A stretch of 64,000 nucleotides of DNA from Sunxiuqinia rutila (lineage in GTDB: Bacteria > Bacteroidota > Bacteroidia > Bacteroidales > Prolixibacteraceae): positions 403,813-467,812 of the forward strand of contig NZ_JBNGOT010000002.1 in assembly GCF_050589705.1 (NCBI RefSeq), read 5' to 3'. Numbering within the stretch: the stretch's first letter is position 1; every line of letters starts with the position of its first letter. Below the pieces are notes generated by a model. That model was not told the origin of the DNA, did not search any database, and worked only from the letters and a program-made list of their open reading frames with translations. Position numbers and translations under genes: made by a program. Shown piece after piece: positions 52,595 through 61,928 of the stretch.

Positions 52595-53524
52595 ATGAAA
52601 ACGAACAACTATACTGAGATGAAATTACCATTAACCGGAGTGATCCCTCCTATTGTAACCCCTTTACTTAGTAATACCAAACTGGATGAAGCAGGATTGG
52701 AAAAATTGATTGAACACCTTATTGCTGGCGGTGTTCATGGCGTGTTTCTTTTGGGCACAACCGGGGAAGCCCCCAACCTGAGCTACGAGCTAAGAAAAAC
52801 CTTTATCAAAAAGGCCTGTAAGCTAATCAGAAACCGCATTCCGGTAGTTGTAGGAATTACGGATACCTCCATTACCGGATCGCTGGCAATAGCTGCAACA
52901 GCGCACGAAGCAGGCGCTGATGCCCTTGTTATTTCTGCTCCTTACTACCTCCCCATGTCGCAGGAAGAGATGGCAGCCTACCTGGAATACCTGGTTCCAC
53001 AACTTCCGCTACCTTTTATGTTATACAATATGCCTTCCTGTACTAAAATGCATATGTCGTTAAACACAGTAAGAAAAGCCAAAGAGCTGGGAGCTATAGG
53101 AATCAAGGACAGTTCAGGCGATTTGGCCTACCTGTACGCACTCATTGAAGAGTTTAAAGATTCTCCTGAATTTTCTATCATTGTAGGAACTGAACTATTC
53201 ATTCCTGAAACAATGATCAATGGCGGACATGGTGCTGTTCCGGGAGGAGCCAACCTCTTTCCCAAACTTTTTGTTGATTTATATGATGCCAGCAAAAAGA
53301 AGGATGCGCGAGCAATTGCTGCTTTCCGCGAAAAAATCATTCAAATTGAAGACAAGGTTTACAATGTCGGGCATGAAAGTTCCAAATACATTAAAAGCAT
53401 TAAATGTGCCCTTTCCATCATGGGAATCTGCAATGGGTTTGTTGCCATGCCTTTCCGGCAATTTGGCCCCGAACAACAAAAGCAGTTGGCAGCCAACCTA
53501 CAGGAAATGGTCAGTAAAAACTAA
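52595..53524 (+). CDS. DHDPS/N-acetylneuraminate-lyase family aldolase
   Basis: 309 residues. Class I aldolase with GTTGE (residues 54-58), catalytic Y144 in LYNMPS and the Schiff-base K171 in GIKDSSGD. The family cleaves or makes pyruvate-containing C-C bonds (dihydrodipicolinate, sialic acid, KDG-type acids). As first gene before an SSS symporter and a sialidase-like protein, a catabolic lyase for sialic acid or another 2-keto-3-deoxy sugar acid is more likely than lysine synthesis. ATG at 52595; a second ATG at 52619 is possible. Confidence 0.88.
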   Translation: MKTNNYTEMKLPLTGVIPPIVTPLLSNTKLDEAGLEKLIEHLIAGGVHGVFLLGTTGEAPNLSYELRKTFIKKACKLIRNRIPVVVGITDTSITGSLAIAATAHEAGADALVISAPYYLPMSQEEMAAYLEYLVPQLPLPFMLYNMPSCTKMHMSLNTVRKAKELGAIGIKDSSGDLAYLYALIEEFKDSPEFSIIVGTELFIPETMINGGHGAVPGGANLFPKLFVDLYDASKKKDARAIAAFREKIIQIEDKVYNVGHESSKYIKSIKCALSIMGICNGFVAMPFRQFGPEQQKQLAANLQEMVSKN

Positions 53525-53557
53525 ACGGTACAAACCAACTAAACTAAAAAACGACTT

Positions 53558-55057
53558 ATGAACTTACCGGTTATCGACCTGATCGTCTTTATCATTATAA
53601 CCCTTGGAAACGTCATTTTTGGAGCCAGCTTCTTCCTGAGAAACAAAACCTCGGATCAGTTTACTTCCGGCGGAGGCAAGTTGCCGGCCTGGGTGGTGGG
53701 CATGTCCATATTTGCCACTTTTGTGAGCAGCATCAGTTTTTTGGCACTGCCCGGCAAAGCTTATATGTCCAACTGGAATGCTTTGGTTTTTAGCTTTGCC
53801 ATCCCGGTGGCTGCGATTCTTGCGTCACGCTTTTTTGTTCCGCTGTACCGCGGCCTTGGTAGCATTTCGGCCTACAATTACCTGGAAGTGCGCTTTGGAA
53901 GCTGGGCCCGCATTTATGCTTCAACCTGTTACATTTTAACGCAAATGATGCGAACCGGGGCCATTCTGCTGCTCCTGGCCCTCCCCCTCAACGCCTTATT
54001 TGGCTGGAACATCAAAACCATCATTATTGTAACCGGCATCGCAGTTACGGTTTATTCCATGATGGGAGGAATTCAGGCGGTGATCTGGACCGATGCCATT
54101 CAGGGAATCATCCTGATTATTGGTGCTTTGGTTTGTGCAGCTGTTTTAACCTTTTCCATGCCGGAAGGGCCGGCACAGGTATTTGAAATTGCTGCGGCCA
54201 ACGATAAATTTAGTTTGGGCAGTTTTGGCTCCAGTCTGGCCGACTCCACCTTTTGGGTTGTGCTCATTTACGGACTGTTTATCAACCTGCAAAACTACGG
54301 CATTGACCAAAACTTTGTTCAGCGCTACATGACTACCAGCTCCAACAAAAAAGCTCAATCATCGGCTTTATTTGGCGCCTTACTGTATGTTCCTGTTTCG
54401 CTGGTCTTCTTCTATATCGGAACTGCCTTGTATTCATACTATACCGCCCAGCCCAACCTGTTACCCGCCGAACTGCAGGACCCCAGTGCCGGCGACAAGG
54501 TATTTCCTTATTTCATTGTAAATGGTCTTCCACGCGGGATTACCGGCTTGCTCATTGCCTCTATTTTTGCGGCTGGAATGAGTACGGTATCAACCAGCTT
54601 GAACAGCACCGCCACCATTGTTTTATCCGACTACTACCAACGCTATATCAACAAGCAAGCCTCCGAGAAGTCATCGATGACTGTGCTTTACATTTCATCG
54701 ATCGTTTTTGGAAGTCTTGGTATCATTATCTCCTTGACACTTGTTGGTGTTGAAAGTGTTCTGGATGCCTGGTGGTCATTGGCCTCCATTTTCAGTGGTG
54801 GCATGCTCGGCCTGTTTTTACTGGCATTTATGTCGAAAAAAGTACGCAATATTGACGCACTCATTGGGGTTATTTTGGGTGTTCTGATCATCGTTTGGAT
54901 GAGCCTGTCGCCCCTCTATTTCAATGATGAAGATCTCTTGGCTTTTCGAAGCCCCTTCCATAGTAACCTGACCATTGTTATTGGAACACTCGTTATTTTC
55001 CTTGTTGGCTTTCTGAGTATGAAGTTGTTCAACAAGAAGCAAACTCAAACTGTTTAA
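53558..55057 (+). CDS. sodium:solute symporter (SSS family)
   Basis: 499 residues with about 13 membrane helices. SSS pattern: SGGGKLPAWVVGMSIFATFVSSISFLALPG at the N-terminus, YNYLEVRFG, and GLLIASIFAAGMSTVSTSLNS in the middle, typical of Na+-coupled sugar or sialic acid carriers. It lies 33 bases after the lyase, so it presumably imports that enzyme's substrate or precursor. Confidence 0.92.
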   Translation: MNLPVIDLIVFIIITLGNVIFGASFFLRNKTSDQFTSGGGKLPAWVVGMSIFATFVSSISFLALPGKAYMSNWNALVFSFAIPVAAILASRFFVPLYRGLGSISAYNYLEVRFGSWARIYASTCYILTQMMRTGAILLLLALPLNALFGWNIKTIIIVTGIAVTVYSMMGGIQAVIWTDAIQGIILIIGALVCAAVLTFSMPEGPAQVFEIAAANDKFSLGSFGSSLADSTFWVVLIYGLFINLQNYGIDQNFVQRYMTTSSNKKAQSSALFGALLYVPVSLVFFYIGTALYSYYTAQPNLLPAELQDPSAGDKVFPYFIVNGLPRGITGLLIASIFAAGMSTVSTSLNSTATIVLSDYYQRYINKQASEKSSMTVLYISSIVFGSLGIIISLTLVGVESVLDAWWSLASIFSGGMLGLFLLAFMSKKVRNIDALIGVILGVLIIVWMSLSPLYFNDEDLLAFRSPFHSNLTIVIGTLVIFLVGFLSMKLFNKKQTQTV

Positions 55058-55075
55058 CCATTAATACACGGAACA

Positions 55076-56161
55076 ATGAAACACCTGCTAATCCTAGCCC
55101 TGTTGCTTACGACATTTTCGGGCATTGCACAAAGCTTATTCAATAGCGATCAAGCCATCGTAAAATCAGAATTTATCTACCAGTCCGCTGACGTTCCTTT
55201 TCCAAGTTGTCATGCTTCCACCATTGAACAAACCGATGAAGGACTTATTGCTGCCTGGTTTGGAGGCACTGCCGAGAAAGACCCCGATGTGGGGATTTGG
55301 GTGAGCCGCTGGACTAACGGCAAATGGACTAATCCCAAGGAAGTGGCCAATGGCATTCAGCACAAAGACCTGCGCTATCCTACCTGGAACCCGGTTTTAT
55401 TCAATACGGGTAATTCCATCGAGCTTTTTTACAAAGAAGGCCCCAACTGTTCCGACTGGTGGGGAGAAGTAATTAGCTCAACGGATAATGGGAAAAGCTG
55501 GTCGACGCCCGAGCGCCTGCCCGAAGAAATCTGGGGCCCCATCAAAAACAAGCCGGTACGCCTGGCCAATGGCGATCTGCTCTGCCCTTCAAGCACTGAG
55601 CTTACCGGCTGGCAGGTGCACATGGAAATTACTCCGGATATGGGAAAAACCTGGGAACGGACCAAATCCTTAAATGACGGTAAAGAAGTTGGCGCTATCC
55701 AGCCAACCATCTTGATTCATCCGAATGGCAAACTGCAGGCTTTGTGCCGCAGTCAGAATAAACAGATATTATCGACCTGGTCGGAAGATAACGGCCGCAG
55801 CTGGACACCCTTAACTCCCATCAACCTGCCCAACCCCAACTCAGGCATTGATGGCGTTACCTTAAACGATGGCACACATGTGTTGATCTACAATCACGTC
55901 AAACCTGCCGAGTCATGGGGCGATCGCAACATCCTCAACCTGGCCATATCCAAAGATGGCATCAACTGGGAAGCAGCCGCTCTGCTTGAAAACGATTCCG
56001 ATCCGGACTCAGAATATTCCTATCCGGCCGTCATTCAAACCGAGGATGGAAAGATTCACATCACCTATACCTGGAACCGAAAGCTAATCAAGCATGTGGT
56101 GGTGGATCCGCAAAAGCTAAGCACTAAACCCATTAAAAACGGACAATGGCCCAATCGTTAA
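55076..56161 (+). CDS. secreted sialidase-like BNR-repeat protein
   Basis: 361 residues with signal peptide (MKHLLILALLLTTFSGIAQ). BNR_2 six-bladed propeller with Asp-box-like repeats SSTDNGKSWS, TPDMGKTWE, SEDNGRSWT and SKDGINWE, and the N-terminal SCHASTIEQTDEGLIAAWFGG. Such proteins include sialidases and other exo-acting enzymes; I cannot confirm the sialidase arginine triad, so activity is uncertain. It follows the symporter by 18 bases. Confidence 0.8.
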   Translation: MKHLLILALLLTTFSGIAQSLFNSDQAIVKSEFIYQSADVPFPSCHASTIEQTDEGLIAAWFGGTAEKDPDVGIWVSRWTNGKWTNPKEVANGIQHKDLRYPTWNPVLFNTGNSIELFYKEGPNCSDWWGEVISSTDNGKSWSTPERLPEEIWGPIKNKPVRLANGDLLCPSSTELTGWQVHMEITPDMGKTWERTKSLNDGKEVGAIQPTILIHPNGKLQALCRSQNKQILSTWSEDNGRSWTPLTPINLPNPNSGIDGVTLNDGTHVLIYNHVKPAESWGDRNILNLAISKDGINWEAAALLENDSDPDSEYSYPAVIQTEDGKIHITYTWNRKLIKHVVVDPQKLSTKPIKNGQWPNR

Positions 56162-56182
56162 AATCTGCTTAGAACCGACGCA

Positions 56183-58174
56183 ATGAAAACCAATAAACCG
56201 ATTATTCTCAAAGTATTTTTTCTCATAAGCTGTGTTGTGCTGACTCTCATTTGCGGGGCTCAACCCAATGAGTCCAATCAGCTTACAAGAGTTCAATACA
56301 ACCATACAGGCCTGCATGCCGACCTTGGAGTCGGGCTGTGGGCCTGGCCTTTTCCGGTTGACTTTGACAACGACGGAGACCTCGACTTACTGGTCAATTG
56401 CCCCGATAAGCCTTTCAACGGACTTTGGTATTTTGAGAACAATGGGGACAATCAAAACGAGCTGCTGTTTAAAGCCCCTGTTTGGTTGGCTGAGAGCAAA
56501 CGAAACCTGCAACTATCGGTGATCGACAATGAAATCATGGCCATGACTCCCGGGGTTGTTTACCGCGATTTTAAGCATTCCTTCTTTCAAAAGCCGGACA
56601 CCATCATTTCGGAAAGCTTTTACAAACACCTTGTCAAAAAGGCCCGTTTTAACCTCTGGCGTCAGGTTGATTATGATCAGGATGGCGACCTGGATTTAAT
56701 CCTTGCCCTGGATGATTGGACGGACTACGGCTGGGACAATGCCTTTAATGAAGCAGGTGTTTGGACCAACGGCCCGCTGCATGGAACTGTTTACCTCATC
56801 GAGCAGGAAGCCGCCAATACGTATAAAAAGCCCGTTCCGGTTTTAGCGGGAGGCCAACCGATTGACAATTACAGCATTTCAGGAGCGCTTTTCGAAGATT
56901 TTGATGGCGATGGTGATCTGGACCTGATTCTTGGGGAATTTGTCGATCGATTAAGCTGGATTGAAAATACGGGAACACGCAAGCATCCGAACTATGCCAC
57001 GCCTGAGTTTTTGAAAATCGAGGGAGAGGTGCTTCACTTGGATTTGGAAATGATCGTGCCCACTGCAGCCGATATGGATCAGGACGGACACATGGATTTG
57101 GTTGTAGGCATTGAAGACGGGCGCGTGGTCTATCTTCGAAATACCGGAAAAACCAATTCCGATGGCCCGATCTTTCAAAAGCCGGAATACCTGCGCCAGG
57201 AAGCGCAACACCTGAAATTCGGGGCGCTGGTGACTCCCTTCAGCGTGGATTGGGATCAGGATGGCGATGAGGACTTAATTTGTGGGAACACTGCCGGACA
57301 CATTGGCTTCATCGAGAATCTGGGCGGTGCAAATCCGCCTCAATGGGCCGAGCCCAAATTCCTTCAGGCCGATGGCAAAACCATTCTTATTCAAGCCGGA
57401 GAAAACGGCTCCATCCAAGGGCCTGCCGAAAAGAAATGGGGCTATACAACACTGTCCGTGGTGGACTGGGACAACGATGGGCTGCTTGATATTCTTTACA
57501 ACTCCATTTGGGGGAAAGTTGGCTGGTTCAAAAACATTGGCGTTCCCGGCAACCCGGTTTTGGCGGCTTCGCAACCGCTGGAAGTTGCCTGGCCAGGCGA
57601 CAATCCCAAACCGGCTTGGAACTGGTGGAGTCCGGAAGGGAACACCCTGGCAACGCAATGGCGAACGACACCGCTTGGCTACGATTGGAACCAGGACGGA
57701 TTGATGGATCTCATCATGTTGGATCACGAAGGTTACCTTTGCTTTTGGGAGCGTTATGAAGAGAACAGCCAGCTTCACCTGAACCCCGGACAACGCCTGT
57801 TCACCGCTGCTGAAGGACAAGCCTTCAACGATAAATTCACCAATGACAAAGACGGCTTACTACGCCTCAACACCAGGGAGGCCGGAGGCTCCGGACGTAG
57901 GAAGTTCTGCATCACCGACTGGGATGGCGATGGCTTGCCCGACCTCTTGGTCAATAGCGTAAATGTTAACTTCCTGCGGAACAAAGGCACTCACAATGGC
58001 CGGACAGTTCTAGAAGATATGGGCCCGGTTTCCAAGCACCGGCTGGCTGGACACACCACTTCGCCTACCCTTGTTGATTGGAACAAGAATGGCATCCCCG
58101 ATCTTTTAATTGGAGCGGAAGACGGGCATTTTTACTACCTCGAAAATCCACATCAAAACAACCAACAAAAATAA
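56183..58174 (+). CDS. secreted VCBS/FG-GAP repeat protein
   Basis: 663 residues with signal peptide. At least nine calcium-binding DxDxDG-type repeats: DFDNDGDLDLL, DYDQDGDLDLI, DFDGDGDLDLI, DMDQDGHMDLV, DWDQDGDEDLI, DWDNDGLLDIL, DWNQDGLMDLI, DWDGDGLPDLL and DWNKNGIPDLL. They form a beta-propeller, extracytoplasmic and calcium-dependent. It probably binds glycan; no catalytic motif is recognised. Continues the operon. Confidence 0.85.
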   Translation: MKTNKPIILKVFFLISCVVLTLICGAQPNESNQLTRVQYNHTGLHADLGVGLWAWPFPVDFDNDGDLDLLVNCPDKPFNGLWYFENNGDNQNELLFKAPVWLAESKRNLQLSVIDNEIMAMTPGVVYRDFKHSFFQKPDTIISESFYKHLVKKARFNLWRQVDYDQDGDLDLILALDDWTDYGWDNAFNEAGVWTNGPLHGTVYLIEQEAANTYKKPVPVLAGGQPIDNYSISGALFEDFDGDGDLDLILGEFVDRLSWIENTGTRKHPNYATPEFLKIEGEVLHLDLEMIVPTAADMDQDGHMDLVVGIEDGRVVYLRNTGKTNSDGPIFQKPEYLRQEAQHLKFGALVTPFSVDWDQDGDEDLICGNTAGHIGFIENLGGANPPQWAEPKFLQADGKTILIQAGENGSIQGPAEKKWGYTTLSVVDWDNDGLLDILYNSIWGKVGWFKNIGVPGNPVLAASQPLEVAWPGDNPKPAWNWWSPEGNTLATQWRTTPLGYDWNQDGLMDLIMLDHEGYLCFWERYEENSQLHLNPGQRLFTAAEGQAFNDKFTNDKDGLLRLNTREAGGSGRRKFCITDWDGDGLPDLLVNSVNVNFLRNKGTHNGRTVLEDMGPVSKHRLAGHTTSPTLVDWNKNGIPDLLIGAEDGHFYYLENPHQNNQQK

Positions 58175-58181
58175 GCACATC

Positions 58182-59180
58182 ATGAAACGAGCCAACTCCT
58201 TACAACAAACGGGTCGAATGCTTTTAGCTGGTGTATTCCTGCTGGCCACAGTTGCTACAGGCAAAACCTCGACCGCCCAAAATTCAGCCCCAACCAATGC
58301 CGAAAAACTGGGGTTCCCCAAAGGAAAAAAGATCCTGCTGCTGCACTCCGACGATGCCGGGATGTGTGAAGAAGCCAACCTTTCGGTGATGGCCTATTCC
58401 CTGAAGAACCACGTTCAATCGGCGGCCGTGATGATGCCCTGCCCCAACGCGGAAGAAATGGTGGCCTGGGCCAAGAAACATCCGCAAGCCGACATCGGTG
58501 TTCACCTGACGCTGACCAGTGAGTGGAAAAACTATCGCTGGGGGCCCTTGGCTCCGGCTGCTGATGTTCCCGGATTGATTGATCCCAAAGGAAAGCTTTG
58601 GCCCGAAGTCATTGATGTGGTTCGTCATGCCAGCCCCGAAGAGGTGGAACAGGAGATTCGCACCCAGATTGACCGCATGCTTGAGCTTGGGTACCAACCA
58701 ACGCATATCGATACGCATATGGGAACGCTCTATGGCTCGGCCGAATTTCTGACCGTATTTTTGAAAGTGGCACAGGAATACCAGATTCCGGCAAATGCCA
58801 TCGACCTCTCCAACCCCAAGGTGGCCGCCTACTACAAGCAAGCCGGCTATCCAATTTCAGAAGAAACCATTGCCCAGCTGGCCGCCTATACGCTTCCGAA
58901 GCTCGACAACTTTACCAGTGTTCCCAAAGGATCAAGCTACGAAGAAAAGAAGGCCAACTTCTTTCAGCTGGTCAACGCGCTCGATCCCGGGCTTACCGAG
59001 ATTATCTTTCATCCGTCCATTGAAACCGACCACCTTAAAAGCATTACCGGCTCGTGGCAACAGCGGGTTTGGGAAGCCAAGATGTTTTCCGATCCGGAGG
59101 TCATCCGGTTTTTTAAAGATCACGGCATTGTGCTCACCACCTGGCGAGAAATCATGAAACGTCATCAATCCAACAACTAA
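58182..59180 (+). CDS. YdjC/ChbG-family carbohydrate deacetylase, secreted
   Basis: About 332 residues. Signal peptide (GRMLLAGVFLLATVATG) then the YdjC fold: LLHSDDAGMCEEAN with metal-binding D57-D58, IGVHLTLTSEW, and THIDTHMGTLYGS with further metal histidines. ChbG deacetylates chito-oligosaccharides; here export suggests deacetylation of an external amino sugar or glycan. ATG at 58182 is chosen since it opens the signal peptide; the upstream in-frame extension overlaps the previous gene. Confidence 0.88.
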   Translation: MKRANSLQQTGRMLLAGVFLLATVATGKTSTAQNSAPTNAEKLGFPKGKKILLLHSDDAGMCEEANLSVMAYSLKNHVQSAAVMMPCPNAEEMVAWAKKHPQADIGVHLTLTSEWKNYRWGPLAPAADVPGLIDPKGKLWPEVIDVVRHASPEEVEQEIRTQIDRMLELGYQPTHIDTHMGTLYGSAEFLTVFLKVAQEYQIPANAIDLSNPKVAAYYKQAGYPISEETIAQLAAYTLPKLDNFTSVPKGSSYEEKKANFFQLVNALDPGLTEIIFHPSIETDHLKSITGSWQQRVWEAKMFSDPEVIRFFKDHGIVLTTWREIMKRHQSNN

Positions 59181-59186
59181 AAAAAT

Positions 59187-60065
59187 ATGCGCCCTTTTCT
59201 AAAAAGTTCCGTTCTCCGCCTTGCAGTCCTGCTTGCTCTTACGATTTGGTCCTGCAAACCACAGCAGCCCATAGCGCGCATCCTGGCCGAATTTCACAAC
59301 CCAAACTCCAGCTATGTGATGGTGGCTGCCCACCGCGCGGCACATAATGGTTACCCCGAAAACTCGCTTCCGGCCATCCGGCATGCGATTGGCCTGGGCG
59401 TTGATATCATTGAACTGGATGTGAAAGTGACCACCGACAGTGTGGTCGTTATAAACCACGACCGAACCATTGACCGCACAACCAATGGGACCGGAGATCC
59501 GGAAGCTTATGCCTGGAAGGAACTGCAACAATTTCGACTGGAGATGCCGGATGGTACCCTGACCAACGAGCGAATAGCCACCTTCGAGGAGGCGCTGCTG
59601 CTGGTCAAAGGCAAGGCCATGATTGACATCGACATCAAAACCAGCCATCTCAAGCCCATTGTTGATGTCATTACCCAAACGGACACCTGGGATCACATCT
59701 TTTTCTTTGACAACGACTACCTGGCCTTACAGGAAGTGCGCGACAGGCAGCCCGATGCCATGTTGATGCCCCGTGCCTACTCCTATCAAATGGCTGACTC
59801 GGCCCTCTTGCTTTTCAAGCCGCCCGTGGTGCATATCGACCATTCGTTTTACACCGAAGAAGTTTGCCAATTGATCCAAAACCAAGGCGCCCGCATTTGG
59901 CTAAATGCCCTCGGAACTCAGGATTCCATCATGCGCTCCGGAAGCCTACAGAAAGCCCTGGATAACCTTTTAAAATACCAAGCCAACATCATCCAAACCG
60001 ATGAACCCGAACTGCTGATCCCGGCGCTGGAAGCCATCGGCAGACGAACCTCCGGCAAGCAATAG
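59187..60065 (+). CDS. glycerophosphodiester phosphodiesterase lipoprotein
   Basis: 292 residues. Lipobox cysteine at residue 23 (ALTIWSC). GDPD motifs: AAHRAAHNGYPENS (H49, R50, E58), DIIELDVKVT (E76, D78) and INHDRTIDRTTNG (H91), all needed for metal binding and catalysis. Cleaves glycerophosphodiesters to glycerol-3-phosphate and alcohol. Last gene of the plus-strand operon, six bases after the deacetylase. Confidence 0.9.
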   Translation: MRPFLKSSVLRLAVLLALTIWSCKPQQPIARILAEFHNPNSSYVMVAAHRAAHNGYPENSLPAIRHAIGLGVDIIELDVKVTTDSVVVINHDRTIDRTTNGTGDPEAYAWKELQQFRLEMPDGTLTNERIATFEEALLLVKGKAMIDIDIKTSHLKPIVDVITQTDTWDHIFFFDNDYLALQEVRDRQPDAMLMPRAYSYQMADSALLLFKPPVVHIDHSFYTEEVCQLIQNQGARIWLNALGTQDSIMRSGSLQKALDNLLKYQANIIQTDEPELLIPALEAIGRRTSGKQ

Positions 60066-60223
60066 GCCCAAGCAAGATTCAACCGCAGGAAAGTTTTGGT
60101 TGAATCATATTCATCCTCAGATGTCTTTAAACTTAAGGTTCTGCTGAGGTCAAATTACTATACCACTGTCACTTTCCCAAAAAATACGATATAAACATCA
60201 TAATTATTCAAGGTCGATGAAGA

Positions 60224-60640
60224 TCAACCTGTAAGCATGTCCGCAATATCATTTAGGTTATTTCTCAATACAAATGCCCGATCTGTATACACCGTAACAT
60301 CATCTAATAATAAGTCTCCTTTTACGATATCAGGCTCATCTATTAGTTCATTAAATAGAGAATAGATATTATGTGTTAAATAGTTACGTTGTTTTAACAC
60401 TAGTTCTAATGTTTTTAGAACATCATTATCTATAACCCCTTTATCTTTTCCTATGTAGATTAATTGGCCTAATGTTTTGCTAGTAACATTCCTTTTTATG
60501 CCTTTTCTTTTTAAAAATTGCATTAACTCAGCTTCTAACCGTCCTGCCGCCAATGTCACACGTCCCATTTCCATCGTAAAACCCTCATCTTCAAACAGCA
60601 AATTATAAAACTCTAAACCTGTCTTTTTCTCTTTATCCAT
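60224..60640 (-). CDS. HEPN-like protein of the SIR2-HerA operon
   Basis: 138 residues, all-helical. R85-NYLT-H90 matches the Rx4-6H motif of HEPN ribonucleases, preceded by a helix (VLKTLELVLK) in the usual position; an N-terminal helix EMGRVTLAAGRLEAELMQFL resembles the antiparallel bundle. It overlaps the ATPase gene by eight bases, so it is translated with the operon. HEPN activity is inference from the motif; it could be a structural or regulatory partner. The gene is absent from the two-gene SIR2-HerA systems I know. Confidence 0.6.
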   Translation of the reverse strand: MDKEKKTGLEFYNLLFEDEGFTMEMGRVTLAAGRLEAELMQFLKRKGIKRNVTSKTLGQLIYIGKDKGVIDNDVLKTLELVLKQRNYLTHNIYSLFNELIDEPDIVKGDLLLDDVTVYTDRAFVLRNNLNDIADMLTG

Positions 60641-61928
60641 TTTTTGAGAATTTTGGTGTTTCAGAATCTGGAGTTACATCTGGTTTTTTAATCTTAATCG
60701 TCAAAGGCATTGGGAAATCAACACCTAATAGAAGCGCTTCACCTTCGCCCAATACAGGCATATAGGCTAAAACATCCCTATTAGCTGATGCGCAAGCATT
60801 TTCAACAGTCTTTTTATCATTCTCATTGATGAGACGATGAACAATGAATGCTCCCATTTGACTTAAAGTGCCCTGAGGAATATCTCGTGGCATTTGTGTT
60901 GCAAGACAAAGGAACAAACCATATTTTCGACATTCCTTGGCAATTTGATCAAATGCATTCAGTTCAATAGTTTCAAAAAACTCATCTTTAATCTTTTTAT
61001 TTAAGAATTGATGTGCCTCATCGATGAAGCAGATTGTTGGAGATTCCTTAAACTTGCCTTTTCTTGCTTGATTTAATAGCTTATTTCCAATAGCATTGGT
61101 TAAAATCTCCCGTATTTGAAATTCATATCCAACAGACTTAAAATCGACGTACAAAAGATTCTTTTTATCTCCTGCCTCTAAAAATTCCTTCAACATTGTC
61201 GAAAACTCTTTATCATCGGTAACTTCCTTTTCAAATCCAAAGCTGCTTTTAAAATATTTATTATTAAGAAGACTACGAATACGAACAACTAAAGATGTGC
61301 AATGGGCTATTGTCTTATCATCTCTATTTCCCCATACTTTAATATCATTGTAATTACTCTCATATACACATTCTTCAACTAATTGAGATACCAATTTGTT
61401 AAAATCAATACTCAGAAAACTATCATCAATTTCCTCTGAATAAATAGTTGATATCCTTGATATAGGAAGTTTCCTACGTAACTTTTTAATTAAAACACCA
61501 TTCTCGATCATTATTGTATCCTGTTGTCCTTTATATCTATATTCGGATTCAGGAAGAACGTCAAAATCTCCAAGCAAATCATTTAACACTATATTACACA
61601 ATTTCAGAGAACGAATTGCATCTAAAAGCTTTGGCTTTTGGGTTTGTTCAGATGGTTTTAGAATACTAAAAATATCATAGATCGTAAGATTTGAATAATG
61701 CAAAAAACCACCATCATCAGTTCCAAACTCAATTACTTCAGTTGTCGGTAAGTCTTTTAATTTACTGTATTCCCCGGTTGCATCAACCAAAATGATTTTA
61801 GCATTACTTTTTTGAACATCCTGGATCAACTTTGCTACCGTCCAGCTCTTTCCTCCTCCTGTTGTTCCAACCACTGCACAATGTCTTCCGAATAATGCAT
61901 TTTGAGAAATTTCAATATCTGCGTCATT
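60633..61928 (-). CDS. HerA-type ATPase, C-terminal (motor) part
   Basis: HerA/FtsK-superfamily ATPase: Walker A GTTGGGKS, ATP-strand IILVDATGEY, Walker B ICFIDEAHQFL, arginine-finger region LATQMPRDIPQGTLSQMGAFIVHRL. The frame continues from the upstream HAS-barrel ORF through a single TAA at 61931-61929 and reads NDADIEISQNALFGRHCAVV before the Walker A. No in-frame ATG exists before the Walker A (the earliest GTG is at 61874), so the gene was probably one protein of about 590 residues. Partner of the SIR2 effector. Confidence 0.85.
   Translation of the reverse strand, partial: NDADIEISQNALFGRHCAVVGTTGGGKSWTVAKLIQDVQKSNAKIILVDATGEYSKLKDLPTTEVIEFGTDDGGFLHYSNLTIYDIFSILKPSEQTQKPKLLDAIRSLKLCNIVLNDLLGDFDVLPESEYRYKGQQDTIMIENGVLIKKLRRKLPISRISTIYSEEIDDSFLSIDFNKLVSQLVEECVYESNYNDIKVWGNRDDKTIAHCTSLVVRIRSLLNNKYFKSSFGFEKEVTDDKEFSTMLKEFLEAGDKKNLLYVDFKSVGYEFQIREILTNAIGNKLLNQARKGKFKESPTICFIDEAHQFLNKKIKDEFFETIELNAFDQIAKECRKYGLFLCLATQMPRDIPQGTLSQMGAFIVHRLINENDKKTVENACASANRDVLAYMPVLGEGEALLLGVDFPMPLTIKIKKPDVTPDSETPKFSKNG

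Noticed and set aside
52595..56161. Naming the lyase NanA and the BNR protein a sialidase
   Set aside because: The lyase family has several activities, the sialidase arginine triad was not confirmed, and no other sialic acid genes are present.
60224..61928. HEPN-like gene plus neighbour as a HEPN-MNT toxin-antitoxin pair
   Set aside because: There is no nucleotidyltransferase gene next to it; it overlaps the HerA gene, so it is treated as part of the SIR2-HerA operon.
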